Positions 34,031-44,335 of a DNA stretch of 64,000 bases are shown here, piece by piece (position 1 is the stretch's first letter; each line of letters begins with the position of its first letter). The notes beneath the pieces were generated by a model. That model was not told where the DNA came from and searched no databases. It saw only the letters and a program-made list of their open reading frames with translations. Location: assembly GCA_028673005.1 (NCBI GenBank), contig CM054117.1, positions 1,550,001 to 1,614,000 on the forward strand. The letters are read 5' to 3'. This stretch comes from Tanypteryx hageni. Taxonomy: Eukaryota; Arthropoda; Insecta; Odonata; Petaluridae. The translations under genes were made by a program, and so were the position numbers.

Positions 34031-34113
34031 TTAAATTAAACCTCCATTCTTTGGTTTTGTACCCGGAACTTTGTAATGGGAAGCCAACACGCTAACCACT
34101 ACACCACCAGTTT
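34031..34113 (-). mobile_element. tRNA-like SINE head, truncated
   Basis: The minus strand from 34,110 reads TGGTGGTGTAGTGGTTAGCG followed by TGTTGGC, an A-box region like that of the SINEs here. A degenerate B-box GTTCCGGGTACAAAACC follows. The SINE body is absent and the fragment abuts the 5' end of the LINE. Confidence 0.5.
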
Positions 34114-34114
34114 G

Positions 34115-34139
34115 CGTATATATATATATATATAAATAA

Positions 34140-34172
<33 letters not shown>
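34115..34172. repeat. (TA)n microsatellite
   Basis: TA-rich tract with a few interruptions, bordering the short hairpin unit on its 3' side. Confidence 0.9.
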
Positions 34173-34177
34173 ATATA

Positions 34178-34340
34178 ACGGTACGGAAAAAGAAATAATA
34201 TGATAAAATAAATGCAACGAGAGGTTGAGAGGGATAGGAAGGAGCCAGTGAACACTTAACATACGGTGGTGGACGTCCACAGCGATAGAGGAAGGCTTCT
34301 AATTTGGAGCTTTCGGGCAACACACGCCCTTCTTCAGCGA
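34178..34340 (-). repeat. short (TA)n-bounded unit with CTGAAGA...GAAA hairpin, copy a
   Basis: On the minus strand the unit opens with CTGAAGAAGGGCGTGTGTTG followed by CCCGAAAGC. The GGGC and GCCC arms pair. It continues with AAGTGTTCACTGG-like and TTTTTCCGTACCG-like ends. It lies between (TA)n tracts at 34,115 and 34,361. Related copies lie at 37.5, 37.8 and 46.6 kb. Confidence 0.7.
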
Positions 34341-34356
34341 GAGAAAAACGAAGATT

Positions 34357-34360
<4 letters not shown>

Positions 34361-34393
<33 letters not shown>
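34361..34393. repeat. (TA)n microsatellite
   Basis: TA tract on the 5' side of unit copy a. Confidence 0.9.
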
Positions 34394-34398
<5 letters not shown>

Positions 34399-35165
34399 AC
34401 TTTTATCTTGAAAACTATTAATTGTGGGTACTTGGTATCGGACTATACTGTAGCAAATGTTGTCATTTAGCAGAATAAAATTTTTAATCATTACCTTACA
34501 GATCATATAAGAGCGATTTATTGAGAGCCGCGCCCCCCTATGGGTACAAGGGGCGCATCGCACCCTGCCGCCAACATATGAGGGGCGACACTTACGGACG
34601 GGCAATAATATTTCTTTATTTTGTGTTTTTCCATCTCGTAGATATGATTATTTTCTTAGTACACATACACAAAAAAATAACTGGCTCGAGGGCGGCAACA
34701 GTTTGCCGGCAAGCTCCTCTTTCGGAGGAAGAGTGAGTTTTTAGACCTAAATACGTTTGCAAGCATGGTTAGGCAGCGATGCAACCGCCTCAGAGGGTGC
34801 GCCAAATTCTGAAGCAATGTATCAGGGCGTGAAAATCAGGGGTGCTTAGAAGATTGAGGACGGTTTACCGATTTTTAGTTTGGTGTAATACATCATATGT
34901 TAGCTGCTTAAATTATATCATGGTTATTTTAAAACTTTCTTCTATGGAATCTTTTCACATATGCAAAATAAAGGATACGGAAAAACCGAGAAACCCAAAA
35001 ATTCCTTTGTGCGCATCCGCCAACAGTTAGGAGCAAGCGGTATGAGCTACCTCCCTCCAAGACAAAGATGGGAGAGTAGAGGACGCTCCGGCCCCCTATT
35101 TGTGCGTGTTGGAACTAAGGTGACGAGGACGAGCCAATGAGGAAAGAGAACACGAGAAAATGAGG
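34394..35165. other. unassigned DNA
   Basis: Mixed-composition sequence with small GC-rich patches near 34,530-34,600 and 34,680-34,735. No motif-bearing frame or named repeat is seen. Confidence 0.35.
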
Positions 35166-35168
35166 AAC

Positions 35169-35345
35169 GCGCTCAAATCAACACTCCGTCCTTCGGAAGG
35201 GACGTTAAGCAGTTGGCCCCCCTGGTGTTCTTCGTAAGAGCAGGCAAATGCCGGGACCGGGTTTCCCTCCCACCCTCCTGGCTATTCATTGCACTACCTC
35301 TAAGATACCCATTGTGAGTAAGAAAGAGGCGAATCGGCTGGACTC
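35169..35345 (+). mobile_element. tRNA-derived SINE, 5'-truncated
   Basis: Only the central and 3' parts of the SINE are present, beginning just before CTCCGTCCTTCGGAAGGGAC and continuing through CATTGCACTACCTCTAAGAT to a degraded 3' end. The tRNA-like head is missing. Confidence 0.8.
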
Positions 35346-35579
35346 AGATCAGATTATAAAAGATGGGAGCGTCATTTCGCAAAACTCGTCCTTTGAAACA
35401 TACGACGTCTTGTTTGAGTTGTCGACAGATGTAAACAGATATGTAAATACTAGACGAATCAAATTCACTGACGCTGAAAATAAAATCATTTAGATTCATT
35501 TGCTCCATTGTGCTCTGGTATAACATTTTATCAGGGGTAAATTTTGTGAGAAAAACTTGACAAAAATCGGACGTAAACA

Positions 35580-36341
35580 TTTCAGTTTCAATAGAAGTTC
35601 AAGAAAATTTGATTCAATATTTGAAAAGCAACAGAATTGAGGAAGGATTTAAACGTCTTTTGATTGACGCAAAGGAATTAGCTTAAGATGTTGATGTAGA
35701 ATTTCTTCCATTGCTATCTGTTCGGCCAAGTAAGAAAAATGTAAAATTCCATTACGAACACAAGGATGAAACAGTTCAAGACCCTGAGACTAGCTTTAAG
35801 ATTAATTTATTTTATTTTATTTTGGGTACTACGATAACCACTGTTAGTGAAAGATTTGAACAACTAAAAATACATAATACCGATTTCAGTTTCCTCTATG
35901 ATCTACATAGCTTATCTAGGACGAAATATGAAACAAAAATGAAATTCTGCAAAGACAAAAAAACTAACAGACAATGCCAGAGAAGAAAGTAACATTTCTA
36001 TGGATCTCTATGACGAATTAGAAGCTATTTAAGATTATATGAAACCAAATATGAGAATTTTAGAATATAGCTTCACCAAGGATTTAATAGTAGGTTTTTC
36101 AAATATCTGTATTGCTTTGCGTGTTTTATTAACACTTCCTGTAACAGTTGCTCCAGGAGAAAGATTTTTCTTAAAAATTAAATTGATAAAAAACAATTTG
36201 CGTTCATCAATGAGGCAAGATAGGCTAAGCAATCTGACTCTTATTAGCATAGAAAATGAAATATGCAATGAACTAAATTTTTATGACATTGTGAATGAAT
36301 TTGCATTTATGAAATCTCGAAGAGTAAATTTCTTAAAGTAA
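35580..36341 (+). pseudogene. ZMYM1-like hAT transposase, C-terminal half
   Basis: The frame at 35,711-35,992 includes VKFHYEHKDETVQDPETSFK and TTVSERFEQLKIHNTDFSFL, then YDLHSL, matching the linker before the dimerisation domain in ZMYM1-type hAT proteins. After a frameshift, DLYDELEAI precedes a stop. The hAT C-terminal domain follows at 36,039-36,341 with IALRVLLTLPVTVAPGERFF, LKIKLIKNNLRSSMRQDRLS and LISIENEI. The N-terminal zinc finger and the first catalytic block are absent. A family relative lies at 61.4 kb. Confidence 0.83.
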
Positions 36342-36344
36342 CCA

Positions 36345-37427
36345 ATTTGTCATTCTTATCAGTCATGGCACATCTATAAATATAATTCTCAAGTACTCGT
36401 ATATCTGTCTTCTTTCACGTTTTTGGGCGCTTTTAGATATATTAAAAATATTAAATTTTGTATGATGGCAGACCATAGGCTACAACCGGTAGAAGAAATC
36501 TAAAACTTCGGAAATTCGCATTTCGGAAAGTATTTTTAACCTCAATGATTTCATTTTATTCTCCACTTAAATCGATTAAATGTTTCACAAAATTGCATTT
36601 TAAAATTGTTTTAAATTAAGTTACGAACTTGAAATTTAAAGTAATGTATAGGTGAAAGACGGTACTTTATTATTATTAAGACAAAACAAAAGTCCAAATT
36701 TCAGAATTTGATCGGAAAAAGTATAGATCTCTCCTCTTTTCTCCAATCGAAAAAACTGTGAAAACGCATTCAATGCTTTAAAATATAAATAAATCGGCAC
36801 TTATGAGGTGATATTGATTTTTAAGTATACTTTTCTGTCATTTAAATCGATATACTCATTATGTTGATGTTTACTGAGACGTAAGCAGATGACGATGTCA
36901 AAAAGTTTAATTGCCAGATATGTACATTATTTTCAGCATATGTATTGCCGATACTGATACTAAATTATAAATTTTATATTTTAAAATACGAAAAGTTATA
37001 TATATTTTCTGCATTAATTTTAAATATTGGGAAAATTATGAAAAGCTGTGGCAAATCTTTTAATTATTTTCGTACTCGTAGCGTGATTCTTAGTAGAAAC
37101 TTGTTGCTTAAGTCATAAAAAATTGGATAACTTCTTTCACATTCAAATAATGCAAATAATAATGATATGAATACTTTTTGCAAGAGATGAGAACAATAAA
37201 AACATAATAACAATTGCCAGTTAATACGGAATATTTGTAACTAATAATTAATAATAATTGGTAACTAATCTAGATTGGGCACCGCAGGCGCGAAGACCCT
37301 AGATTATTATAGCCTTTCATAAATAAATAAATTTATTTAAAGGGGTCCATAAACAGTCAAAGTTGGCCTTTTACAATGGATCACTAACATAAATCAGCCT
37401 AAAATAACAAATAAAATGAAATTAAAC

Positions 37428-37430
<3 letters not shown>
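36345..37430. other. unassigned AT-rich DNA
   Basis: No coding motif is seen. Sequence near 37,310-37,345 (TAAATAAATAAATTTATTTA) might be the 3' tail of a minus-strand LINE, but no reverse-transcriptase sequence supports it. Confidence 0.35.

Positions 37431-37431
<1 letters not shown>

Positions 37432-37483
<52 letters not shown>
37432..37483. repeat. (TA)n microsatellite
   Basis: TA tract with one G interruption. It is the outer left border of the paired short units. Confidence 0.9.
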
Positions 37484-37484
<1 letters not shown>

Positions 37485-37690
37485 CAGCTTACGGAAAAGG
37501 AAAGGTAAAATGAATATATGGATGTCAACAAGGTGTTGGGATGAGGAAACCCAGTGAACACTCACCAATCAGACGACTTCAGGTTGGCGAGGCACCGGGG
37601 ATGTCGAAGCGACACACGTAAAAGAACACTAAAACACAGAAACATCACAAACGTAGAAGCTTTCGGAACTACTCCTTCTTCAGCTACAGA
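37484..37690 (-). repeat. short (TA)n-bounded unit, copy b
   Basis: On the minus strand it opens with CTGAAGAAGGAGTAGTTCCG followed by AAAGCTTC (37,683-37,657), where GGA and TCC pair. It ends near CAACACCTTGTTG and CCTTTTCCGTAAG before (TA)n. It faces copy c across a 67-bp (TA)n tract, giving an inverted pair. Confidence 0.72.
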
Positions 37691-37708
37691 GAGACACCTT
37701 GTTGACAT

Positions 37709-37709
<1 letters not shown>

Positions 37710-37777
<68 letters not shown>
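37710..37777. repeat. (TA)n microsatellite between two inverted units
   Basis: Central TA tract separating unit copies b and c. Confidence 0.95.
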
Positions 37778-37780
<3 letters not shown>

Positions 37781-37782
37781 TC

Positions 37783-37966
37783 TACTGCTGAAGAAGGGCA
37801 TAGACCCGATAAGCTTGCGTGTTTTTTGTTTTTGTGTTCGTGTGTTCAACGTGTCTCTTCGACGCCCCCAGCAGCCTGCCAACTTGGTCTCCGACTTGGT
37901 AAGTGTCCGCTGGACTTCCTTCAACACCTTGTTGCCACCCTCATCACTACCTTTTCATTTCCTTAA

Positions 37967-37970
<4 letters not shown>
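37783..37970 (+). repeat. short (TA)n-bounded unit, copy c
   Basis: It opens with GCTGAAGAAGGGCATAGACC followed by CGATAAGC, where GGG and CCC pair and the GAAA position has become GATA. It continues with GTGTCTCTTCGACGCCCCCA, AAGTGTCCGCTGG, CAACACCTTGTTG and CCTTAAG. About 150 bp are nearly identical to copy d at 46.64 kb. Confidence 0.75.

Positions 37971-38006
<36 letters not shown>
37971..38006. repeat. (TA)n microsatellite
   Basis: TA tract at the 3' end of unit copy c. Confidence 0.9.
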
Positions 38007-38009
<3 letters not shown>

Positions 38010-38010
<1 letters not shown>

Positions 38011-40070
38011 CAGTATCTACAGTGGGAATTAAAGTTAGGACTTGTGTAAGAAATATTAAATTGTTCCAAACATAAAACAGAGAAATGTAAGAACACAAAC
38101 ATATTAAAGCATTAGACAATTAAAATTATGGGGGTAACCGGGTAACTAGTGCAGAGAAGTATGAGATGGGGGAGAACATATCAATAGTAGGAAAAAACGT
38201 ACCAGGAATTTGAAAGTTTGGGGCAATCGATAAAGAGAGATCTTTTGGTGATGGAAAGGCGGCATTTGGTTAAGTGGAAGGCGTTGAGGTTGCGGGTGGG
38301 ACGAGGAGGGACGTGAAGAGAGAAGTAGGTAAGAAGTTCATTTGGTCGGTATATACCGTTTATTATTCCGTGGAAACATTTTGGTCGAATGTTTTCCGAT
38401 GCAATTGCAGAGAGGAAATATCCATCACTGAGAGTAATTCCTCGCGGTACATGTTACCGTATGTGGGGATTCGATGGCGTACGATTGCTTTGAAGAAGTT
38501 TTGAGGAAGATTTAAGAGCTTAAGGTTGGTGGGAGATGCCGTGGACCACATAGGAGAGCAATATTCAAGTAGGGGTAGGACACAACCGGAAAAAATTGAT
38601 TTTAATGCATGAGGGTTGTTGATTTCTGTGAATCTTTACAACAGGCCAACAAGGGACATGGCTTTTGAAGAAATTTTTTTATATGTGAGATGAAGTTAAG
38701 CTTGGAATCAAAGAGCACTCCAAGGTCACTGTGTGAGGAAACTATGAGTATGTGTTGGGCGGAGTATGAATAAACTGAAGAGATGGGTTCGAAGGGTGAA
38801 CTGTATGAATTTTGATTTTGCGGGATTAACTTTAAGCATCCATGCAGAGCTCCAATTGAATAAAGGGCAAGCTGAAGCAAGTGATTGTCATTAGAGTTGT
38901 CGATTCGCTTGGATATCTTGCAATCGTCGGCATATAACAGTATATTGCAGGAATGCGGAAGAACGGAATCAACAATATCATCAATATATAAAGAGAAAAG
39001 AAGGGGACCAAGGACACTTTCTTGTGGAATACCGGAAGGAACTGGAAGGGAAGGGAAAGTAACGCCGTTGATTGTCACACGTTGCAATCTGTTGGATAGA
39101 AAATTGGTGAGAAGGCTAAGAAGGGGTCCATGGATATTGTAACGATTCGTAAGTTTGTGAATTGATGTGATCCACTGTATCAAAAGTTTTGGAAAAATCA
39201 ACGCAACAAACGTCAAGTTGGGAAGATTGTTCGAAAGAGTTGGTGATATGATAGTGAATGACGGAAAGGTTGGTGAGGCATGAGCTCCCGGGAAGGAAAC
39301 CATGTTGATAGGGGCAAATGTAGGGAAGGATAAACGACAGGAGGCGACTGTTAATGAGGCGTTCAAAGAGGATGGAAAGAACAGGAAGAATAGATATGGG
39401 GCGGTAATTATCAATGCAATATTTAGAGCCGGACAGTAGAGGTGACATTTGCTGTTTTCCACTCCGTCGGGAAAGATCCATCCGAAAAGCATCTGTTTAA
39501 TATTTTCGTGATAGGGAGGTGAAGAGTGTTGGCCGTGCGTTTGAGGAATAGGGAACCGATAGCATCCGATCCTGTGGCCTTATTTGAAGGTAAGGAGGAA
39601 AGAAGGCTTTGGACCTCACGGTGGGTGGTGGAAATGGTTGAGAGGGAGTGAGTGCAGATGGACTCAACGGGTGGTAAGGGGGATGAAAGAGAGGGTGTTG
39701 AAAGCAGTGGGCCTTTCGTGGTTCGTGAATGATTTGGAATCGGATCTCACAGTAAGGGGAATACGAGAACACTTTCTTCTGCCATTTATGAGAGTCCAAA
39801 ATCTCTTGGAATTGTCTTTCAGTTTTTCGGTGATTGTTTTCACATATTCGGCATAGTCACGTCTGAAGAGCATTCTCGAGCAGCTGCGAATTTTGCAAAC
39901 TCGGAGCGTGTGTGGGGGTTGGGGTGGGTCTTACTTAGTTTCCAAGCAGCTTGTTTGTTACGAAGGGCCGCAGCGGTACGCCTCGGACATCCATAGGGGT
40001 CGTATTTTGGAAATCTTGAGGGAGGGAACGAGGTCATTGATGGCACCGTTGAGAATGTCATAGAATCTTA
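38010..40070 (-). mobile_element. CR1/Jockey-like LINE, 5'-truncated
   Basis: The minus strand carries a region upstream of the reverse transcriptase (40,061-39,664), a nearly complete reverse transcriptase (39,490-38,602) and a C-terminal segment (38,551-38,270). The AP-endonuclease and the 5' UTR are absent. The 3' end is not defined and may adjoin the (TA)n at 38,006. It differs clearly from the RTE-like LINEs in this window. Confidence 0.78.
38270..40061 (-). pseudogene. CR1/Jockey-like reverse transcriptase
   Basis: A linker block KDNSKRFWTLINGRRKCSRI lies at 39,873-39,664. In the fingers are YRPISILPVLSILFERLINS and YQHGFLPGSSCLTNL; in the palm VCCVDFSKTFDTVDH (39,481-39,116). An overlapping frame (39,492-38,602) gives VPSGIPQESVLGPLLFSLYI, ILLYADDCKIS with the YADD box intact, and SHSDLGVLFDSKLNF. 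The thumb/C-terminal MWSTASPTNLKLLNLPQNFF is at 38,551. Few frameshifts separate the parts, so this is moderately young but truncated. Confidence 0.85.
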
Positions 40071-40530
40071 ATCTAAAAATAGAAAAAATTTGGGCTTTTA
40101 GAGGAGGGCGGCATAAATTACTTGCTCCTGGGCGGAAAATATGCCCGGCACGTCTCTGGATCTATTCATCTCAAGACGTCTCATTTTGTACTTATGCGTA
40201 GTAGCGTGGGTAGCAGGGGTCGGAAGCTTTTGTAGTGTTATAGCTTGCCTTCCACCCCTTCCACAACTTTTTGCAGGTGCGCGCGCATCCCCCACTCCAC
40301 CCTCCCCTTCGTCCGTCCCCACTCTCTTCTGCCAAGTCCGTATGAAATCGAGACGACACTAAAGTGAGTGTATACGAGTCGTATTCGGCCATGTGATTAT
40401 AAAAAGGTGTTTGTGTTATTTTTCATTGCTTTGTCATTTGTTGTTGTGCAATTAGTTGTCGTTGGTTAAGAGGTGCACACTCTTATATTAAAAATATAGT
40501 TAATAATTAAATGTCTGGCTAAAAACTACT
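40071..40530. other. unassigned GC-richer DNA
   Basis: This could include more of the LINE 5' region. No domain is recognised in the short frames. AT-rich from about 40,400. Confidence 0.35.
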
Positions 40531-40534
40531 TGTA

Positions 40535-41618
40535 TAACATACTAGTCGAAGTTGCTTGCATTCTGCAAACATTTCATCTCACCTTGAAAAAACATTAATT
40601 TTTCAGAGATATTTCATCATGGAAAATATTTCTTTAATTCAAAAGATTTCTCCTTTGCACCGATTTACAATTTTTCCTTAAGGAACAATAATGGAGTAAA
40701 ACAATCACTAAAATTTGTAATTTTAAGAATATTATACTTATTTCACATTGGGTTAATAATGCCGCATATTTCTGCCAAATTTTAAAATTGTAGCACATTT
40801 ATAAGTAAAATAACATTTATCTAATTGTTTAAATTATAAAAAAATTTAACGGCGGCAATAACAATTTCAGGTAGATATAGAAATGTTTTTCGCTTATATC
40901 GACTAAGCTCTAAATAAATTAAAAACTTTGACAATGTTCTACAATGCGGCCGCTAAAAATTCGAAATTGTTTAAACAAAATTTCAAGGTTTATGTATTTC
41001 CGTATGTGCTACGGAATTGAAATGTTTTGGTACAATATGTAAAAAACGAAATAGGGATTATAGAAATTTTGATATTTTAATTTGTTTGGCAGTTAAAAAT
41101 TTTTAAATTTTAAATAAATAGGTAAATGTTTAGATATTACAGTGCAGGCTAGGAAGCTGAAATTTTAAAGATATTTGGAGCATAGCGCATGTGAGGGTAT
41201 AAACATTTGAAAATCTCCATAAACCTTTATTGCGGCAGTTAAAATTTTTTTAATTTTGACAATTAAATAAATGTTATTTCATTTCTAGATGTGCTACAAC
41301 TTCAAAATTTGACGGAAATGTGTGGCATTAGTACCTCACAATAGAGTAAGTATTATATTCTTAAAATTTCATATTTTAGGAATTGTTTTAATCAAATATT
41401 TTTCCATAAGGTAAGTATGAAAATCAATGGAGACGTGAAATCTTTTAAAATAAAAAATATTTCTTATAATAAAATATCTCTCTGATATATTAATGTTCTT
41501 TCATGGAGAGATGAAATGCTTGCAGAATACAATTCCCAACTACTTCTCATTATATATATGCGTTCCTTACAGAGGATAGAGCTATATATATAGTTATGTG
41601 GGAGAATACTAATGTTTA
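40535..41618. repeat. Helitron-like AT-rich repeat, facing units
   Basis: A minus-oriented 3' part begins with the complement of CTAG at about 40,542 and hairpin-like GCTTGCATTCTGCAAAC. It switches near 40,930 to plus orientation (AATGCGGCCGCTAAAAATTC) and runs to a 3' end near 41,520. A new plus start, GGGAGAATACTAATGTTTA, at 41,600 is interrupted by the SINE. Confidence 0.75.
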
Positions 41619-41935
41619 GTAGTGGTTAGGACGCTGGCTGCTACTCGCCCGATGCTTGAAAAAGTCGTCGGGTACGAATCCTGCGCGAGTAGGATTTTTC
41701 TCAAGGTCGCCCAGCCCCCTGTCTGTGTGGTTTGAAGAGACCGCGCAAATTCAGCTGTTCCGTCCTTCGGAAGGGACGTTAAGCCGTTGGCCCCCCTGCT
41801 GTTCTTCGTAAGAGCAGGCAAATGCCGGCACCGGATTTCCCTCCTCCCTCCCAGGTTATTCATTGCACTACCTCTGAGATGCCCATTGGTACTGTATGAG
41901 AGGCGAATTGACTGGGCACTCAAACAAACAAACAA
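41619..41935 (+). mobile_element. tRNA-derived SINE, nearly full length
   Basis: It is nearly identical to the SINE at 584 but lacks the first ~15 bases of the head, starting at GTAGTGGTTAGGACGCTGGC. It ends in (CAAA)n. The direct repeat ACTAATGTTTA at 41,608-41,618 and 41,936-41,946 is the target duplication. The target is the ACTAATGTTTAGGCAC start of the Helitron-like repeat. Confidence 0.9.
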
Positions 41936-42019
41936 ACTAATGTTTAGACCAGGGGTTCTTAACCTGGGGTCCGTGATTGGATTCTAGGTGGTCCGTGTAC
42001 ATAACCTAAAAATTTCAAG

Positions 42020-42455
42020 TTTATCTTCACTATAATATTTAGTAAAATTATTCACTAAAAAGATTTTGTTGTTGTGGATGATATTTACAAACGGTCCCAA
42101 AAAGTCAAGGAAACAAACCGAACTATTGCGCACACTAGCCAAAACAATATCAAAAATCTTCTTGGAACCACCAAAGAGGCAACTCCGCCCTAAGACAAGC
42201 CAGGGATATAAGAAATAAACTGCACAGAGTGCAACACTAAATACATTGGCCAAACCAAAAGATACAATAAAACTAGATTCAATAAACAACCTAGCGCCCT
42301 TTAAACACAGAAGATTCGAAAAATCAAGTGTAGCGAAACACATTCAATCCACTAGTCACCCCATCATTTTGCAGAATCTAAAACTGATTATATCTCCACA
42401 ACACAAATTAAATTCCTTAGAAAACTTTCATATTTACAAAAATCAACACAATAAT
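42020..42455 (+). pseudogene. Penelope-like element GIY-YIG endonuclease fragment
   Basis: Translation near 42,206 reads GIYEINCTECNTKYIGQTKR, the GIY...YIG active-site segment with the CxxC insertion typical of Penelope-like retroelements. Upstream is a decayed linker (RTLAKTISKIFLEPPKRQLR). Downstream, after a frameshift, FKHRRFEKSSVAKHIQSTSH and KLNSLENFHIYKNQ match the rest of the domain (42,246-42,458). The reverse transcriptase is absent. The enzyme would nick DNA during retrotransposition. Confidence 0.83.
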
Positions 42456-42459
42456 TAAC

Positions 42460-42900
42460 GAATATTCACAGGTAGAATGTTAACTTTCTAACACCTCTTG
42501 TGCAGATACCTCTTACTTACATTGATGACTCCTTTGGAAAATAAATTAAGGATATATTTTTCTTCTACATATGATAACATTATTGCAACAAAAGGCACCG
42601 CAGTAAAATTTTGTAAACATCTTCGGCGAACACGGCCTTCAAAATCTCAAACTGAAATGTCACGTACTGTTTCAAAAAATTCCAGGCGCGTTGTTTCCAA
42701 GAATGTCCTTCTTCCAGGAAAATGTATATATTGTAGTCAATGGACATATGAGCGGTAAATGTAGGATAGGTAACCAACCATTATGATTTCTGCAGTCGCA
42801 TTACTAAGGTGACATCCACTCTCGCTAGAACTTCGAAGCGCTTCCTAATGCTTTAATTAATTAATTTGCATCTACTTGACGTTAACTCGCTAAATACTTC
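42460..42900. other. unassigned DNA between Penelope and hAT fragments
   Basis: Probably more decayed hAT or Penelope sequence. No motif is clear. Confidence 0.3.
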
Positions 42901-42904
42901 GGTT

Positions 42905-43170
42905 GTTGAGACTTGAATTTAACTCAAAAAGTATTTGGAAGGTTTTGGTGTTCATGGACAAAGGCCTACTCTTGTCTAGTGAAGCGAGCTATGTAGGATC
43001 TAATTCCATTTGCAACCACATATCTTTGCGAGTCAGGATTTTCAGCAATAGTAACAATCAAGACAAAAAATCGAAATCGTTTGGATGTTAAACATGACAT
43101 GCGTGTTGTCTTGTCAAAGACCTCTCCGCAATTTGATCTTCTTATTAAAAACAAACAGCACAGCCTCCTG
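42905..43170 (+). pseudogene. hAT transposase C-terminal domain
   Basis: The conserved block FATTYLCESGFSA...IKTKNRNRLDVKHDMRV is the C-terminal dimerisation region of ZBED5/SCAND3-type transposases. It is read mainly in one frame and truncated upstream. Confidence 0.82.
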
Positions 43171-43175
43171 AAATG

Positions 43176-43221
43176 ATATGAAATGCCTGCAGAATGCAAG
43201 CACCAACTACTTGTTTGTATG

Positions 43222-43226
<5 letters not shown>
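43176..43226 (+). repeat. Helitron-like repeat 3' end
   Basis: GATATGAAATGCCTGCAGAA, TGCAAGCACCAACTACTTGT: the family's 3' hairpin and terminus, with CTTG in place of CTAG, leading into (TA)n. Confidence 0.65.

Positions 43227-43274
<48 letters not shown>
43227..43274. repeat. (TA)n microsatellite
   Basis: TA tract at the end of a Helitron-like 3' terminus. Confidence 0.92.
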
Positions 43275-43278
<4 letters not shown>

Positions 43279-44335
43279 CTATATAGATGTTCCTTACAGA
43301 GGAGGAGGATATAACATACTAGTAGTTGGTGCTTGCATACTGCAAGCATTTCATCTCACCTTCAAAAACATTCATTTTTCAGACAGACATTTCATCATTA
43401 CAAATATTCTTTTAATTCTAAAGATTTCAACTCCGCAGCGATTTTCGTTTTTCCCACATATAAAAACAATAGTTTAAAAAAATCCCTGAATATTGCAATT
43501 TTAAAAATTTTATACTTTCTCCATTATGGGGTATTAATGCTACACATTTTAGCCAAATTTTAAAGTTATAGCATTTCTAGAAGCACAATAATATTTTTCT
43601 AATTGTTAAAATTTACATAATTTTTAACGGCCGCCACAAATTATATATGGTAAAATTGAAATGTTTATTTGTGCAAATTTACTACTCTGTAAATAATTTG
43701 AAAATTTCAGCTTCCTAGCTCATTCCGTAGTACCTAAACAGTTATCAAATTGATTAAACTTGAAGAATTTTCAACTGCCAAACAAATTAAAATATCAAAA
43801 TTTGTATATTTCCTATTTCGTTTTTTTAAGATTTCTACTTATAAAAAAAATTTCAACTCCGTGGCACATTCGGAAATATATAAACATTGAAAATTTGTTT
43901 AAACCATTGCGAATTTTTATCGGCCGCATTGTTGCACTTTTTAAAGATTTTCGCTTTTCTAGTTGGTTTTGCACAAAATCCTACCTATGAAAAAAATTTC
44001 GAATCTCCAGCATATCTGGAAGTGCCTAAACATTAGTATACTACTGTTATCTATTATATATCGAAGACTCATACAGAGGAGGAGGATATAACATACTAGT
44101 AGTTGGTGCTTGCATACTGCAAGCTTTCATCTCACCTTGAAAAAACATTCATTTTTCAGACAGACATTTCATCATTACAAATAGTCTTTTATATCTAAAG
44201 ATTTCAACTCCGCAGCGATTTTCGTTTTTCCCACATGTAAAAACAATAGTTTAAAAAAATTCCCAAATGTTGCAATTTTAAAAATTTTACACTTTCTCCA
44301 TTATGGGGTACTAATGCTACACATTTTAGCCAAAT
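43275..44335 (-). repeat. Helitron-like repeat units, minus oriented
   Basis: One complete minus-oriented unit runs from the complement of CTAG near 43,318 to its 5' end near 44,045. A second minus-oriented 3' part runs from about 44,085 to 44,335. The hairpin GCTTGCATACTGCAAGC is perfect at 43,331-43,347. Confidence 0.82.

Larger units (their letters stand above)
41950..43175 (+). mobile_element. ZBED5/SCAND3-like hAT copy, rearranged
   Basis: The left end CAGGGGTTCTTAACCTGGGG followed by TCCGTG is a hAT terminus of the type seen at 4921. Between about 42,905 and 43,170 the C-terminal domain appears as FATTYLCESGFSA, VTIKTKNRNRLDVKHDMRVV and LSKTSPQFDLLIKNKQHSLL. The catalytic region is missing, and a Penelope-like fragment lies inside. 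The right terminus is lost against Helitron-like sequence. Confidence 0.7.

Noticed and set aside
34099..34605. 168-residue minus-strand frame with YIYIYI runs
   Set aside because: It is produced by (TA)n tracts and the short repeat unit, not by a gene. Similar frames at 37.6 and 46.6 kb were rejected for the same reason.
41984..42343. 119-residue minus-strand frame
   Set aside because: Antisense to the Penelope-like GIY-YIG fragment, which has clear motif support on the plus strand.
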